Below are positions 9,983 to 23,996 of a stretch of DNA of 64,000 bases, piece by piece (the first letter of the stretch is position 1; each line of letters starts with the position of its first letter). The translations under genes and the position numbers were made by a program. The notes under the pieces are model-generated. The model saw nothing but the letters and a program-made list of their open reading frames with translations. It was not told where the DNA came from and made no database searches. This DNA comes from Cryptomeria japonica (lineage: Eukaryota; Streptophyta; Pinopsida; Cupressales; Cupressaceae): the NCBI RefSeq assembly GCF_030272615.1, contig NC_081410.1, positions 125,210,640 to 125,274,639 on the forward strand, in the 5' to 3' direction.

Positions 9983-12902
9983 ATGGAAGCAACAGGAAGA
10001 AAGAGGTCGACGAAGAGTACAAAATCAAAGGCTAAAGGGCCCAAGATGGGGGAGGATGTCCCTGCTAGAAAATTGAATCAGGATATGATAGACCAAATAC
10101 AAGCACTCTGGCCAAAATCCAGGAGGTCAAAGAAACATTTCTCAGGAAGGGACCAATTGGAGGATAAGTACAAGAATGTTGGGAACGTCTAGACAAAGTT
10201 GAGGGGCTATGAGATATTCCTATTTCATTATTTAAGAAGGAATAAGGAAATACCCCTTTGCAACCCATGGTCAACTAACTTAGGAAATTTTATTGTTCCT
10301 AATGTTTTTGTAAATTTGAAAGTTTTGGAGATCTTGGTTAGAAATTATGACTCAGTGGGAATATGTATTTGGGCCCCAGGTAGGGATGTATTCATAAGGT
10401 TTTCTGAAGGTACTATTAATGAAGTGTTCAATCTGGAGACTGGTTTTGACATGCCATTGTCTTTTGGAGAATTGGAAGAAGAATTCAGGTGAATGGATAC
10501 TGCATATTTGGGAGGGAAGTTGGCCATTCATAGGAAAGAGCCAGGGATTCTTATTAAACAGGATGGGCTGCCTTTCAACATTGACCTTTTTAGACACTAT
10601 TTGCAATATACTTACATGTCTTGTGGGCAATTGGGAGGTGTGGAGGTTCATGATTTAATGAACATTGGACCTATGGTGTTGGCCTCTAATATTCAGATGT
10701 ATGAACCCAGGCCTTTCAATTATGCTTCCTACTTGGTAAATAAACTACATGAGGGTTTTCTCAATCTCTAAGCAAATCCAAGCCCTCATTTCAAATTCTA
10801 TTCATTGTTGATGCACATTGTGTTGTTTTACGGACAATTTCGGGCAATGTGGCCCAAAGAACTAATTTTGCATACTAGAAACAAAGAAGGTGAAGAGCAA
10901 CCAGTCCAGTTATGGACTTTTGTTTGGGACTCTCATTTCATGAGGTCCAATTATATTAAATTTGAGGAATGGATAGTTAAGCCTATTTGCAGAATATACG
11001 GTGTCCCATGTGATTATTCTATTTCAGATGAAATCAAAGCTTTTTTGAGACCAAAAGAATTTGATAGTAGAAAGATAGTAGACCATAATTGGGGTGATTG
11101 GTTCGTAAACAAAGACTTCACATGCTGTCAAATTTATGGGTTTGAAGAAACCCCATATATGCTACCAAAGTGTGTTCCTGATAGAATTGCCTATTTGGAA
11201 ATCGTGAGGTAGTTGAGCGTTTCCAATGCGAAACACTTTGGAGATCTGCGTAAGCAATCTTTTCTACCTAGTACTCTTAGTTTTGGGGATTTTATAAATT
11301 GTTTCTACAAAAGCCTATGAAATTATTGATATAAAGTTGATAGAAGAATATAATTTGTTTGAGCACTTTTCAAGAAAAAACTATGACCCAGAGGGGTATA
11401 TTCGTTCCTGCAAAAGGAAGCAAAATTTGGGTGATTATCCTCATATTGGTTTGGAGGCAAAGGATGTATTTAGAAACATGGAGGAAGTAGAAGTGCAAGC
11501 TATCATTGATGATTTAAACAGGAAATTGGAAGACAGAAGGCAAAAGCTAAGGGAGATGGACTCTTAGGAAGAAGAAGAAACTGCAGAAAATGAGCCTGAG
11601 GATGTTGAGGTTGTTTCCAAGTCACAAGCAAAGAAAGTAGAACAGACACAAAACGAGGATGATCAAATTGTGGCCACATTGCAAATTAACCAAGATGTGA
11701 GGCTGGAGGAGCGTACTAATTTTGTGTCCGATGATGTATTTGTTAAATCAAAAGAATTTAAAACATTTCTTTATAAATATAAAGGTAAAAGGCTAAGAGA
11801 GTCAATCCCTAATGTGACCCTTGAAAATGAGGTTGATTTGGTAAGGAGGTTAAGAGAAGACATTGATGCAGAATTGTCAACAATGACTCCTCAAAAGGGA
11901 AAACAGTTATTAGCAGAGGTTGTGATAATAATTTTTCTAGGATGGGATATGAGTGCCTCATTTATCTTTGATAGTTTACTTCATTATAAAAATAAAGATT
12001 TTAAATTGGATATTCAGGGAGCAAATGATGTTTTCATTGGTTCTAGATTTGATGAAGATGAAGAATCTTTGTTGTTGTGGGATTTGTACCCACCAAACAA
12101 AAGGCCAAAAATCATTGACGTTGACAAGGCATTTGGTCACATGATGAAGTTAAAAGTTGGTGAGATTGATCCTATCATCTCTATAGACATTGGAGTGGAT
12201 ATTTCAAAGTTTAATAGAGCACAGGTGGAAAGAGTGGTCTGAGAGAGAGATCAATACAAAGCTATGTACGAAGAAGTCCTCAGAAGATGTGGTTAGACTG
12301 TTTCCCTGTTGCCTTCCCCAAACAACTTAAGATGGAAGAAGAAATGTGAAGAATTACAGTAGGAGAATCAAAGGATTCTCAAACAAATACAAAATGTTAG
12401 ATATGATATTGCTTGCTTGTTATTAAATAAAAGATTTGAAATATTAAAGGGTAATCTAGAGGAGTTCTGGACCATTTTCCAAAAGAATATGGACAATACC
12501 GTGTCTCACAATAGGATCAAGAATAGTTTGGGTGTGAAGTTACACGAGAAAACTTCAGAAGGGATAGATACAAAAGAGATTGATTAAATCAACAGGATCC
12601 CAACAAAACATGACAAATTTGACACCCAATTGCAAACAAAATTGGATGAATGCAAGGACACAGTTAAACATGGAATTCATGCATTAGTCGATCAAAGAGG
12701 CAAAATAAAGGATAAAGATAAATGGATTTCTGAATGTCAAAGCCTTCTTAATGTTGCCCTTAATGCTGCCTGGATGGATGGGATTGATTTAAAGGAGACC
12801 ACAACACAAATGGAGCAGCTTGTCACTTTGGAAATTATTGTTCGAGATGTTATCTTTGATGCAGATACTATCAAATCAAAGAATTATTTGGAGCATATTT
12901 AG
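9983..12902 (+). pseudogene. Decayed gene of unknown function, possibly a plant transposon accessory protein
   Basis: A start codon at 9983 opens a basic N-terminus (MEATGRKRSTKSTKSKAKG). The same frame continues to about 11320 through stops at 10190 (TAG), 10490 (TGA), 10769 (TAA) and 11210 (TAG). It then shifts frame and runs to 12902 with further stops at 11565, 12240 and several more before 12630. Between stops the protein is coherent: a globular part (APGRDVFIRFSEGTINEVFN, then WTFVWDSHFMRSNYIKFEEW), an acidic linker, and a coiled-coil tail (ENQRILKQIQNV). The first part faintly resembles plant transposon-associated domains; I cannot name it with confidence. Most stops are one C-to-T or G-to-A change from a sense codon. 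It is not translatable as a whole. Confidence 0.6.
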
Positions 12903-14289
12903 AAGTGCAGTGAAGTCCTGGGCAGTTAGCCCTTGTGTTTAATGATTCAAACTGTGGTTCTTTAAGAGCTTTATGTAATATATTTTCTATGTCAGTTGTT
13001 GGTTAGGTTAGTTAGTTAGTTTGTAATTAGGTTTTAGTTAATTTGAGTCTAAATGAAAGGGTAATGCCCTTTCGATTTCAAACAAAATTCTCATTTATAT
13101 ATATGGAGAATTTCTTGAGATAAGGGACAGAAGAAAAGTTTTTATCATCTTTGACGATATTTTTTATGCAATACTTCGAGTTTTATTTTTTGAAAATGCT
13201 ACACTATTGAAGTATATTATCAGTTGATTCTCTCATGATCTCTATTTTAGATGAAGATCAGATGTTTTATTTATTTTTGATGACATCTATTTTTTCAATC
13301 ATTTGATTAGTTCCTTGAGATCACTCTATTTTCTTTAAATTGCTTCAATGTGCTTTCTTATGTTTTTATGATTTGAAGTAAATTGTAGCTCTAGTATCAG
13401 TGTGGAAGATTGGTTGTCAAGTTCCATTCTATCCTATTGGTCTTTCAAAAAAAAGTTAAAAACAACAAGATTAACTGTAACCTTTTACTTTGGATATAAT
13501 TCATATAGATGCCCTTGAAGTTATAGTCTTGTTCAAGAGCAAGTTAAAACTATCTCCTGGGTTATACATAGAATCAATTAATTGAATCAATAAGAAGTCA
13601 ATAAGGGGTGAAGGCACTAGTCTGATTATGATTTTGAAGTGGTTAATCAAGTATTTCCAAAAGTAAGATTTATATTTACAATTTATCAATAAAGCAATTT
13701 ATGTTTCATGGCAGTTGTATGCAAGTAAATAATTCATAATTTCCAACACTTGTTTGATTGTGATAAGAAGTATAATTTGATAAATCTTTGGATTTATTTT
13801 CCATCTAGAGAAGATCATGAAGTTTTAAATTTGCTATAGAAAAGCCTTAGGTTCAAGGTACAGGTTCACCCGCCTAGGTCTAGCGAACCCTGAAGTACAG
13901 GGGAACTTGATCAAAGTGATTGTTCTTGTTTGTTGGCCAGAGCTGATTTGAAACCACTAAGAGAAGTGGAAAAACTCTTTGGTTTCCAATATGTGGTTTT
14001 GGGAACCAACAAAACCTTTATTTATAATATTTATTCAATTTTTTTTGGATATTTAATAACAAAAAAATTGAAAGGCAAAAATTGCAAATTTCCTTGCTGA
14101 ATTATTTTTTAACGTATTTAATCAATTTTTGTAGTCTATGATCTAATAGAATCCACAACGGAAGGGATGTGAGAAACTGATCTATCAGAAAAAAATCTCA
14201 CTTTTAACTTGTGCTCTCATTTGAATTGGACTATTGTAATTGTCATATGACCATTGTCCTTACAAGAGTTATTTCCCATTTCTATGTAA
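12903..14289. other. Non-coding stretch
   Basis: AT-rich. Bases 12950-13140 (TTAGTTAG runs, then a short TATATATA segment) look like an untranslated 3' region of the preceding relic. Nothing else is recognisable. Confidence 0.45.
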
Positions 14290-15298
<1,009 letters not shown>

Positions 15299-18116
15299 CA
15301 TAACATGAGCCTGATTATGATTTTCAATTATCTTTGGATCCCTACAAGTGGATCCATAGATTTAAAATTATCACTTCTCCATTGAAACCTTTGTTGCGCA
15401 AGCAACATCATTTGCTGAAGGGCCCACTAATTAACCTCATGTACTACACACATGTATTCAAAATAATACATAAAAAATATTCCTAATCAACCTTCGAAAC
15501 CTTTTCAGCGTACCCATTGCACACCAAAATTGAAATTTCTATTCTTATATACATCTAATTTGAATGGCTTTGTACCTCATGAATGTTCATTCTTTTGCAA
15601 ATTGACCATGTTGTATTCCTCATTATTCACTTACGATTATTACTCTTGATTGTTATATATGATGATTAACTTTTAATGATTGTGTTGAGTTACGACCATA
15701 TCAAACTTAGTTGTTTTGATAGTTTGTATATAAACTATTTTAAATTTGAACTCTTGAACCTTTTGTATTCATTATATGATAGAGTTAACCAGTAATAAAA
15801 TTTGGTCATTATGCCTACTTGATAAAGTAGAAGTTAATTGGGCCAATATGCACAAGATGAATAATTTAATAATAATTGCGTACCTATATGGAACTCTCAT
15901 ATCTCACTTATTATGTTGTAACTTGTTATTATGATGCATTCCATCTTTATGTCATATAATATTATGAAATGAGATATAGCTCATTTAAAATGATAGCACA
16001 CATGTGCGCTTATTTCATCATGACAATTATGTTGATCATGGTAATCTATCATATTGTGATGTATAACACAAATCTAACACTCCATGCTACTAATGGTTAA
16101 GGTATCATCATTTGGATATTGATCATCCAACCCACCAACAAGTATGAGAATTAATATCGGTTACTAAACTTAATGACATTAGAGACACATTATGAGCACT
16201 ACATAATATATTTGTGAATTTTTTATTCACTTATAATCTATTTATTCATGTATTATGACCTTGATTATAAAAGGGTGTATCCAAATTGATATAATTATAC
16301 TTGTATATACAAGATTAATGAAATGAGATATATACTTCACTCATAGATTTGTTGATCCATAATCAACATGAAAATTTTGATAGACACTTCATTAACATGA
16401 AGTTTTTTCTACACATACTTAAAATATGACATTACACATGTGGATAATTAACCACAACCATAATGCAATTAAGAACATGGAATGCACAGTTATTATGAAC
16501 TTGTTTGAAGTCAATGCTTCTATACTCATAATATGTTAGAAAACTTACAAGTAAATAATGTAGAAGTGCCAGACAAAACTTGGCTAATGTGTGGGTAGAG
16601 TTTGTGAATTCTAATGGCTAGCAGCACGTGGTTACTCAGCTAATGCAACTCCTACAGGTGGGATTTTATTTTATTTTGCTATGGGTTCTGCAAGTTTCTA
16701 TTTGATTGGAATTTTTAGGGCATTGATTATTAAGTATAAGGTTTTTATCCACCAGTTGTTTGTGTTCGTAGTTTCAGGGCACTTAGAATTTTCGCAGTAA
16801 GTTGGTCGGCTGTTCATCTTCACATTTTTCAAGGCACTTAAGATTTTCACGGTAACTTGGTATGTGATGTTGTCTACAATCTTGAACTTTCTAATGGTTA
16901 TATGTATTCCTACATTACTTGATTTCAGTAGCCACTCTTTGCATTTTACATAGAGGGTATTTGTGGTTTAACACTTTTTAAGTTTGCTTCCAGGAGATCA
17001 TCTTTTGTTTGTTCATGCGTTTTGGTGTTGTATTGGGCATTCAATATGTCTAAGAAGAGTATCAACCATTTGCAAGGTTTCTCCAGAGTTCCTCAACCAT
17101 CTATTGCCTACTACCATGGATTCTTCTAGCATGGAGTTGGTTGTGTCAACAAACCATCAACTTGGTTTATTAATTTCGAATATTTATCATACAATTTTAA
17201 GCCTTTTCCCCCTTGATTTTTGGTAAATTTGTAGTTTATAAATGTGGACTATGCCTGCCGTGGGATGAAATTGTTTACTCATTTTGCTAGGAACCTAGGT
17301 TCTGATTATCTTTTCATTTTGTCCAATATTATGGTCTTTACCTTAGGAGGACTTGAATCAAATAATTTGGGAAGGTAAAAAGGCCCTTTATTCAAATTGA
17401 AAATTTATTTAGCAATTACATACTAGATATAAAAGAAACACCACATGAGAAGGACATAATGCAAGTGATTTACCTTGTGGAAAACTGAATTAGGAAACAC
17501 CTCTAATAAATAATCTATTATCATCAATATACTAGTAAGATCCCCTCTAGGAAGAAACTTTAGACACCTTATAAAATTCAAATGTGTCCTCACTTCTCCA
17601 AATAATTTTGTCTTACTTGTAACATAGTGAATTACTAAAATTATGAGTTCATTCCATTCTGAAGGATCACTATGAACACCTTAAGGTACCCTCTCACTTA
17701 TATAGAAGGTGTTAATTTTAGTGATTAGAAGTAATAATAGAACTCAGAAATAAAAAATACAAGCAAAAACAGAAGACAACACATGCAGATTACCTTGGGA
17801 AAACCTCCAGATTGGAGGAAAAACCCATCATTAAGTTTAGATAAAAACTTTCAATATAATGTTCAGATTACATGAACAGATATCAAATATACTTATCTGA
17901 TTGGTGACTAATCACAGTCACTAACTGAAGTCTAATGTGAAGCCCTCTGTTTAGTGCCTAATCCAACGTATGCAAATCTGACAGTGAATGAGTTGTCCTC
18001 AATGAATCTGCCTAATTCAATCAAGTTGACTGCACTTAGAATAATTTGAATGCATAGTTGATGGCACTTATAGGGTAAGTTCAAGGTAATGGGTCACAAA
18101 TTGACGAAAGTCCATG
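15299..18116. other. Intergenic stretch with weak repeat traces
   Basis: No gene is supported. A short imperfect duplication (GGCACTTA...TTTTC...GGTA) occurs near 16780 and 16832. The minus strand near 17830-17780 reads GGGTTTTTCCTCC...GGTTTTCC, which resembles the R/U5 part of copia LTRs, but no LTR ends could be set. Confidence 0.35.
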
Positions 18117-18330
18117 TGTTGGAATATGCGCTCTTAGAAACGGGGACCCATTTTCAAAAAATGGTGGCCCATTTTTGCTTCGGGCCCCCGAGGCACAAAG
18201 TAATGGGGGCCTAAGAAAAAATGGGCCCCCATTTCTAAATACGATTTTACCCATTTTTTTCGAGCACATTTTGTGATTTTTACCTGCAACTGTAGTGAGA
18301 AAAGGAGATAAAAAAAGGCCCCCATTCTGT
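18117..18330 (+). repeat. Left end of the candidate DNA transposon: GGGCCC/ATTTT repeats
   Basis: At least five GGCCC or GGGCCCCC runs, each next to CATTT or AAAATGG words and in both orientations, are packed into 200 bases. The pattern resembles subterminal transposase-binding repeats. The minus-strand frames across it are repeat artefacts. Confidence 0.5.
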
Positions 18331-18762
18331 GGACTCCATTTCAAGCCTCCACCACCATCCCAAGTACACATTCGATCATCCCTTTTCACATTTTTTAATT
18401 TTCTTGTATATTTTTCCAGTTTTTTTAGTATTATTTAAGTTTTTTTGGTATTATTTAAGTTTTATTTTAAAGTAGCCTAGAAGTAAATTTCTTTTTACAT
18501 TTGTAAATTCTTAATTTTGATCCAAAATATTCTTCAACAGTTAAACCCTAAACCCTAAACCAAAATCAACAAATTTACAAATCCAAACCAAATCTAGATA
18601 GTTAACAAAACAAAATATCAAAGTTATAAGATACAAGATATCTCACAAACATCAAAACCAAAACCAAACCGAAACAAAACCGAAAATAAATGGAAATCAA
18701 AACCAAAACCAAATTGAAACCAAACCGAAACTAAATGGATGTATCAAAACCAAAACCAAAAT

Positions 18763-18945
18763 GAAATATCATGGCATGTGTCATGGCATAATGGGTCTTG
18801 GCATAATAGGACCTATTATGCCATGGCATGGCATAATAGGACCAATTATGGATCTATTATGGCATGTCATGACATTATAGGACATATCATGTCATTGTGG
18901 CATAATATGTCCTATTATACCATGATATGGCATAATAAAGTCAAA
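18763..18945. repeat. Palindromic minisatellite, block 1
   Basis: Repeats of the dyad unit GGCATAATAGGACC / GGTCCTATTATGCC, often joined by CATGNCATG. Each unit is close to its own reverse complement. Confidence 0.8.
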
Positions 18946-19502
18946 CTATGACCTCTCAAATGTATCGAATAAAGAAAATGAACTATATGCTATTGAGCAT
19001 AGATAATGTTAAATAATGTATGTGCAATCATGTCTATTAAAAATTATGAAATAGATGCTAGTATATGAGTTATCATAAAGTTTCTATCCCAATCTCCATA
19101 GTTTTTTTTCCTTTTTTTCTTTCACTTTATAATGATTATCAACTTGTTTGACCAAGTGCTCTTCCTCTATGTTAAAAGTCCTAACATTGTAACTTCATTC
19201 ACCCTAATGGTGTGAACTCAACATTAACACATATATTCTTACACAAGGAAGTGGTGGGATACTAAGGTCAAGGTCATCCATAGCTCTAAATGTAAACCTC
19301 AAGGATCCTCATTCATGATGACCCTACTTAGATATTCCATTTGGTAAATCAAAGACTTCGTAGTTTATACACCAATATTAGAGCGATTTAATTCTCTCCT
19401 CTTGTATAATATCTCTAATTTCTTAATGAGACCTTCAAAACATGAATATTCATTAAGAATTAGTCATTGACATAGTCAAATTATTATAGATTTGATAACT
19501 AT

Positions 19503-20055
19503 TTTCCTATTATTCCATGACATGACATAATAGGACCAATTATGGACCTATTATGCCATCATGTCATATTAAGGCATACCATGGAATAATAGGAATATAG
19601 TAGGTCCTATTATGCTATGACATGGAATAATAGGACATATTATGTCATGATGGCAAATTATGTTCCTATTATGCCATGACATGGTATGAAAGGACCAACT
19701 ATGGACCTATTATGCCATGTCATGGCATAATAGGACACATTATGTCATGATGGCATAATACATCATGGCATAATACGTCCTAGTATTCCATGAGATTGCA
19801 TAATAGATCCATAGTTGGTCATATCATACCATGACATGGCATAATCAGACCTATTATTCCATCATGGCATAATAGATCCTATTTTGCCATGACATGCCAT
19901 AATAGGTCCTATTATGGCATGATTGACACAATAGGACCATTTATGCCATGTCATGGCATAAAGGTCCTATTATGGTCCTATTATGCTATGTGATGGTATG
20001 ATAGGACCAATGATGGACCTATTCTACCATGTCATTGCATAATAGGACCTATTAT
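19503..20055. repeat. Palindromic minisatellite, block 2
   Basis: Same unit as block 1, in more than fifteen degenerate copies in alternating orientation. Typical words are ATGCCATGACATGGCATAAT and AGGACCTATTATG. Confidence 0.85.
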
Positions 20056-21062
20056 ATCTTTATAAAAAATGTTGCATGTTGCACCATGTTGTATCAAAAA
20101 TGTAATCCTGACATCAAAAATCATACTAGAACTATCAAGATCTTTTCATTAAGATATGTTAGTTTTCTCACCAATCACATCACCATCTACAAGCAAGATA
20201 GTCAATGAAATCATGAAATCCATAGTGAAAACTACTGAGACATCAAGAGACTTTACTTGTAGTAAGATTTGATCCACTATAGTAAATTTCAAATGGACTT
20301 TGAATCTTTCAATATTGAATTTGTGAGACTTGGGTTAAATGTTTGTAGGAATTATTTTTTTAGGTATTGGGCCTTTCAACCAATAAACAACAAAATTGAA
20401 CCACTTCTAGCAAGCCACTATTCCAATTCCTTAAATCACACATGTAGTAAAATTGTTATTAATCCTCATTAGGCAATACAAAAGTTACCACTATTAGTTA
20501 TGGGTACCTTTCTAGTGCCTTGGATCATTTTTAGGTGACCATGTGGCCTTTTGGGCTATTCTAGTGGGTTATGGGAAGTCAAAAAAATAGGCGAGATGTT
20601 TTAAATTTCATGGATTAGACAAAATCCATAATTAAAACCACAATTTGAGCTACTGGACATTGGGGTAACTAAAAATTCATTTTAGAAGAGAGAAATCCAA
20701 ATGTATAACCTTAAGTAATTAACATTACTCTTCAAATTTTAGATATTCAAGTTTAGGCTTGATTCATACCTAGTACCATTTCGAAGGAAATTCTAATTCA
20801 CAAACTTTGATGGGAAATATTTAGCAAGTTATTAGGTGAAAATATTTAGAAGGAATCAAGGAAAGAGAAATAAGGTGGGAGGATGGAGGAAAGTTTGACT
20901 TAAAAAAATAATGAAAGAATCAATAGAGCTAGAGAATTAAGCATAACTTGAATAAGTGTTAGATGAAGAGAAGTTTGACAACTCAAAAAAGAAGCAAGGA
21001 TGACAATTTTTAGAAGGTGGGTTATTGAAATGACAAGGATGACAAGGATGATAAGGAACAAG
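20056..21062. other. Non-repeat spacer within the candidate DNA transposon
   Basis: About 1 kb between minisatellite blocks. A 67-codon plus-strand frame at 20269-20472 has no recognisable features. I see nothing else. Confidence 0.4.
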
Positions 21063-21537
21063 TAGCTAGGTTAAGGGATCATTATGGCATAATAGGTCCT
21101 ATTGTGCCATGAAATGGCACAATAGGACTTTGTATGCCATGGAATGGCATAAAGGTGCTATTATGGTTCTATTATGCCATGTCATGGTATGATAGGACCA
21201 ACTATGCACCTATTATGCCATGTTATTACATAATAGGACACATTATGCCATGATGGCATAATAGGACCTATTATTCCATCATGGCATAATAGGTCCTATT
21301 ATGCCATGTAATGCCATAATAGGTCCTATTATGCCATGAAATGGCACAATAGGACCATTTATGCCATGTCATGGCATAAAGGTCCTATTATGGTCCTATT
21401 ATGCCATGTATTATATCATGTCATGGCATAATAGGACCTATTATGCCATGACGACATAATAAGTCCTATTATGCCATGACATTGCATAATAGTCCACCTA
21501 TTATGTCATCATGGCATAATAGGTCCATAATAAGACC
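21063..21537. repeat. Palindromic minisatellite, block 3, interrupted by the retrotransposon
   Basis: The same dyad unit repeats up to the insertion point. The array resumes at 45451 (AGACCTATTAAGCCATGACATG), showing that the retrotransposon landed inside it. Confidence 0.85.
21533..21537 (+). other. Target-site duplication, left copy (AGACC)
   Basis: The five bases immediately left of LTR A match 45451-45455, immediately right of LTR C. This shows that A and C are the two ends of one integration event. Confidence 0.85.
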
Positions 21538-22978
21538 TGATGCCCTCCTAAATGGCACAATGTTAGTTCAAGATCAATCAACACAAAACACACAAAACGT
21601 TAGAGTTAATCAATCAAAAACCAAAACATGAAGGCATTCCAAAGGAGACACTAAAAATACATGCTAATGAATCTAACTAAAGAAGTAAGACAATGAGACA
21701 TCTCCAACTGTCTCTTAGCATGAGATTAGCTCCTTCTCCCTTGTTCCTCTCCTCTCCAAGTTCCAAAATAGTGTAGCTCTCAACAGCTTTTTGCACTATG
21801 GATGCTTATGGAGGATTGAGATTATAGAATAGCTCTAAACATGAAATGAAAAGCTATTTTTAATGCTAAAATGATATATTTTAACCAAAAGACAAAAGAT
21901 TAGATTGTTTATGCTATGCTAAATGCTCTTCTAAAATGGCTATAGTCTAAATGCATACAAGTTTTTAGGATCTGGATTATGAAGGAATGGGCTCTATTTA
22001 TAGGAAAAATCGAGCAATGGATGGCCAGGATTGAAAGGTTTAATCAAGGGTCAAGCTTGAAAGTTGGGGATCCATGTGCACAATTGGCACCAATAAAATA
22101 GTGACAAGTGTCAACACAGGATTGGGTTGAGAGAAGAGGTTGAAGGCATTAAAGGCTTGAGAAGACCTCATGGTTATCTAAAGGCTAAGAGTCAAGCCTA
22201 AATTAGGATTACCCACTAGATTAGGAGTTAATCCAAGGATAAACCTTTGTGCAAATGATTAAGAGATAATCATGGTCAAAGCATTGAAGGCTTGATGAGA
22301 CCCTTGGGTTGGGTAGAGGTTGAGTCAAAACAAATGTTTTAACCATGTGGGAGAGTTGAATTAACCATTAATGGTTATTGGAGACTTTGTGGATTAAGTG
22401 GTTGAAAGTTGGAAGCCTTTAATGGTTTTCAAAGACTTTGGGGTTTTTGGTGGTTGAAGGTTGAAAACCTTCAATGGTTATCCAAGACTTTGGGCCATTT
22501 GAGAAGTGACTCCATTTTGCTTAGGAATGTGACAATAATTAGGGGATGGATTAGGCTAATTAGGAAGGGGTTAGAAGAATCTAGAAGGGGATTAGATTTT
22601 GCAAGTGGATTTGGTGGGTGAGGGAAAATAGGATTTTATTAAAATAAAAATTCATTTATTTCAAAATGTGTGCAAGTTGCATTTGTAGGAAAATGCAAGT
22701 GGGGTGGGGATAATGATTTAAATAAATGTTTTATTTAATTTATTTAAAAGAGGAAAAGGGGGATTTAATTAAATAAATTGATTTTATTTATTTAATTGAT
22801 TGTGAATTTGGTTTAATGAATTAATTAAAATAAATTGAATAATTTATTTAATTAATAGAAGAATGTTTGGGGATGATTTAATTAAATATTAATTTAATTA
22901 ATTGGTGGCTAGTGGATTTTTAATCAAATAAATACAAAATATTCATTTAATTAAAATGGACAGATTTGTGTGACTACA
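21538..22978 (-). repeat. LTR A (3' LTR of the outer element)
   Basis: 1441 bp. Read on the minus strand it starts TGTAGTCACAC and ends GGGCATCA. The polypurine tract lies just inside at 22979-22991. Confidence 0.95.
21995..22002 (-). promoter_or_regulatory. TATA box in LTR A
   Basis: TATAAATA on the minus strand, followed by GAGCCC, at the same place in all three LTRs. It is the likely LTR promoter core. Confidence 0.6.
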
Positions 22979-22991
22979 TTTGCCCCTCTTT
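22979..22991 (-). other. Polypurine tract beside LTR A
   Basis: The minus strand reads AAAGAGGGGCAAA directly before the LTR start TGTAGTC. It matches the tract beside LTR B and is the expected plus-strand primer site. Confidence 0.75.
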
Positions 22992-23996
22992 GAGACGGTG
23001 CAGTTTATCGCATCGTTTCAAAGAAAGAAAAATTGGTGTGAAGAAATGCCCCATAAAATGTAAATTTAATGGGTGGTATGCCCCCTCGAGAGATGGGCCA
23101 AAAAATTTCGAAAAATCGGGCGATCTCTCGAAAAAGAATGAAAATTGGCAGGGTGATAGAAGAGAAGAAGTTAGGTATACTGGTTAAAAATAGAAGAAAT
23201 CGGGGGAAACATGGAGAAATGGGGGGCTCGGGAAGTTCACGGGGACCACGGCGATGAGCAGGGCGAAGTTACGATGACGGCGGGGGGTATAAATGGGGTG
23301 AAAGGGGGTAAAATAGGATCATTTGTGACCGCGACCAGTTGAAAACTAGAGCTCTGACAGTGACATTTGGAGGAGCAACGAGGAGCGACGATGCCGTTTC
23401 CGATCACCGAGCACCGATTTGAGCGAGTCCACCGGTACCAGCGCCCAGCCGACTATGGACCAGTGGTACGCAAATTCGAAAACCCACTTTTTATGCATTT
23501 TTGGTATGTTTTTAGCTAAGTCCAAGTCAATTCGGAGCAAGAGCGCTGGAACTAGGTTTTTAGCGCTTTTGCTCCATTAATTAGCGCTATTGTGCCGCAA
23601 TAGCGCTTTTGTAGGCTAGTTGTAGCGCTTTTGAATGTATTTAGCGCTTTTGTAGGCAAGTTTGAGCGCTTTTGATAAAGTAGCGCTATTGTTCAGAATG
23701 AGCGCTTTTGTAGGTTAAATAGCGCTTTTGCTTTAGGATACAAGATGCCCCAGTTTCGGACAAAACAAATCTCCTGATGCCTAACGATTGATGGATGACG
23801 AGGTGAAGTGGGAGTTGTTTTGAACCATAGCAGCCCGATGAGACTTAGGTCATTTGTTAGGAGAAATGCCTGTTGAAGTCTAGGCGGCCATGATTGCTTA
23901 CCTGTTGAGACTCGAAGATACTTGATCAAAGTATCTGATGATAGTCTAGGTTTAAACTTAAGAAAGTTTGATAACAAAACAACTGATGGTGGTTTG
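22992..23996. other. 3' flank of the outer element between polypurine tract and mobile-domain gene
   Basis: Non-coding DNA holding the AGCGCT array at 23542-23726. The last part (23931-24014) may be an intron of the mobile-domain gene: it begins GTATCTG and ends TTTATGTGCAG. Confidence 0.5.
23542..23726. repeat. AGCGCT palindrome array, outer 3' side
   Basis: Ten AGCGCT hexamers in 185 bp, mostly followed by TTTTG or ATTG, at roughly 15-25 bp spacing. It lacks about 122 bp present in the copy at 35609-35895. Confidence 0.95.

Noticed and set aside
16984-17226. 80-codon plus-strand frame with hydrophobic stretches
   Set aside because: No homology signal, start context or neighbouring exon that would support a gene.
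18541-18560. Two or three CCCTAAA units resembling a plant telomere repeat
   Set aside because: Too few units to be a telomeric relic; the neighbouring AAACC-rich sequence makes chance likely.
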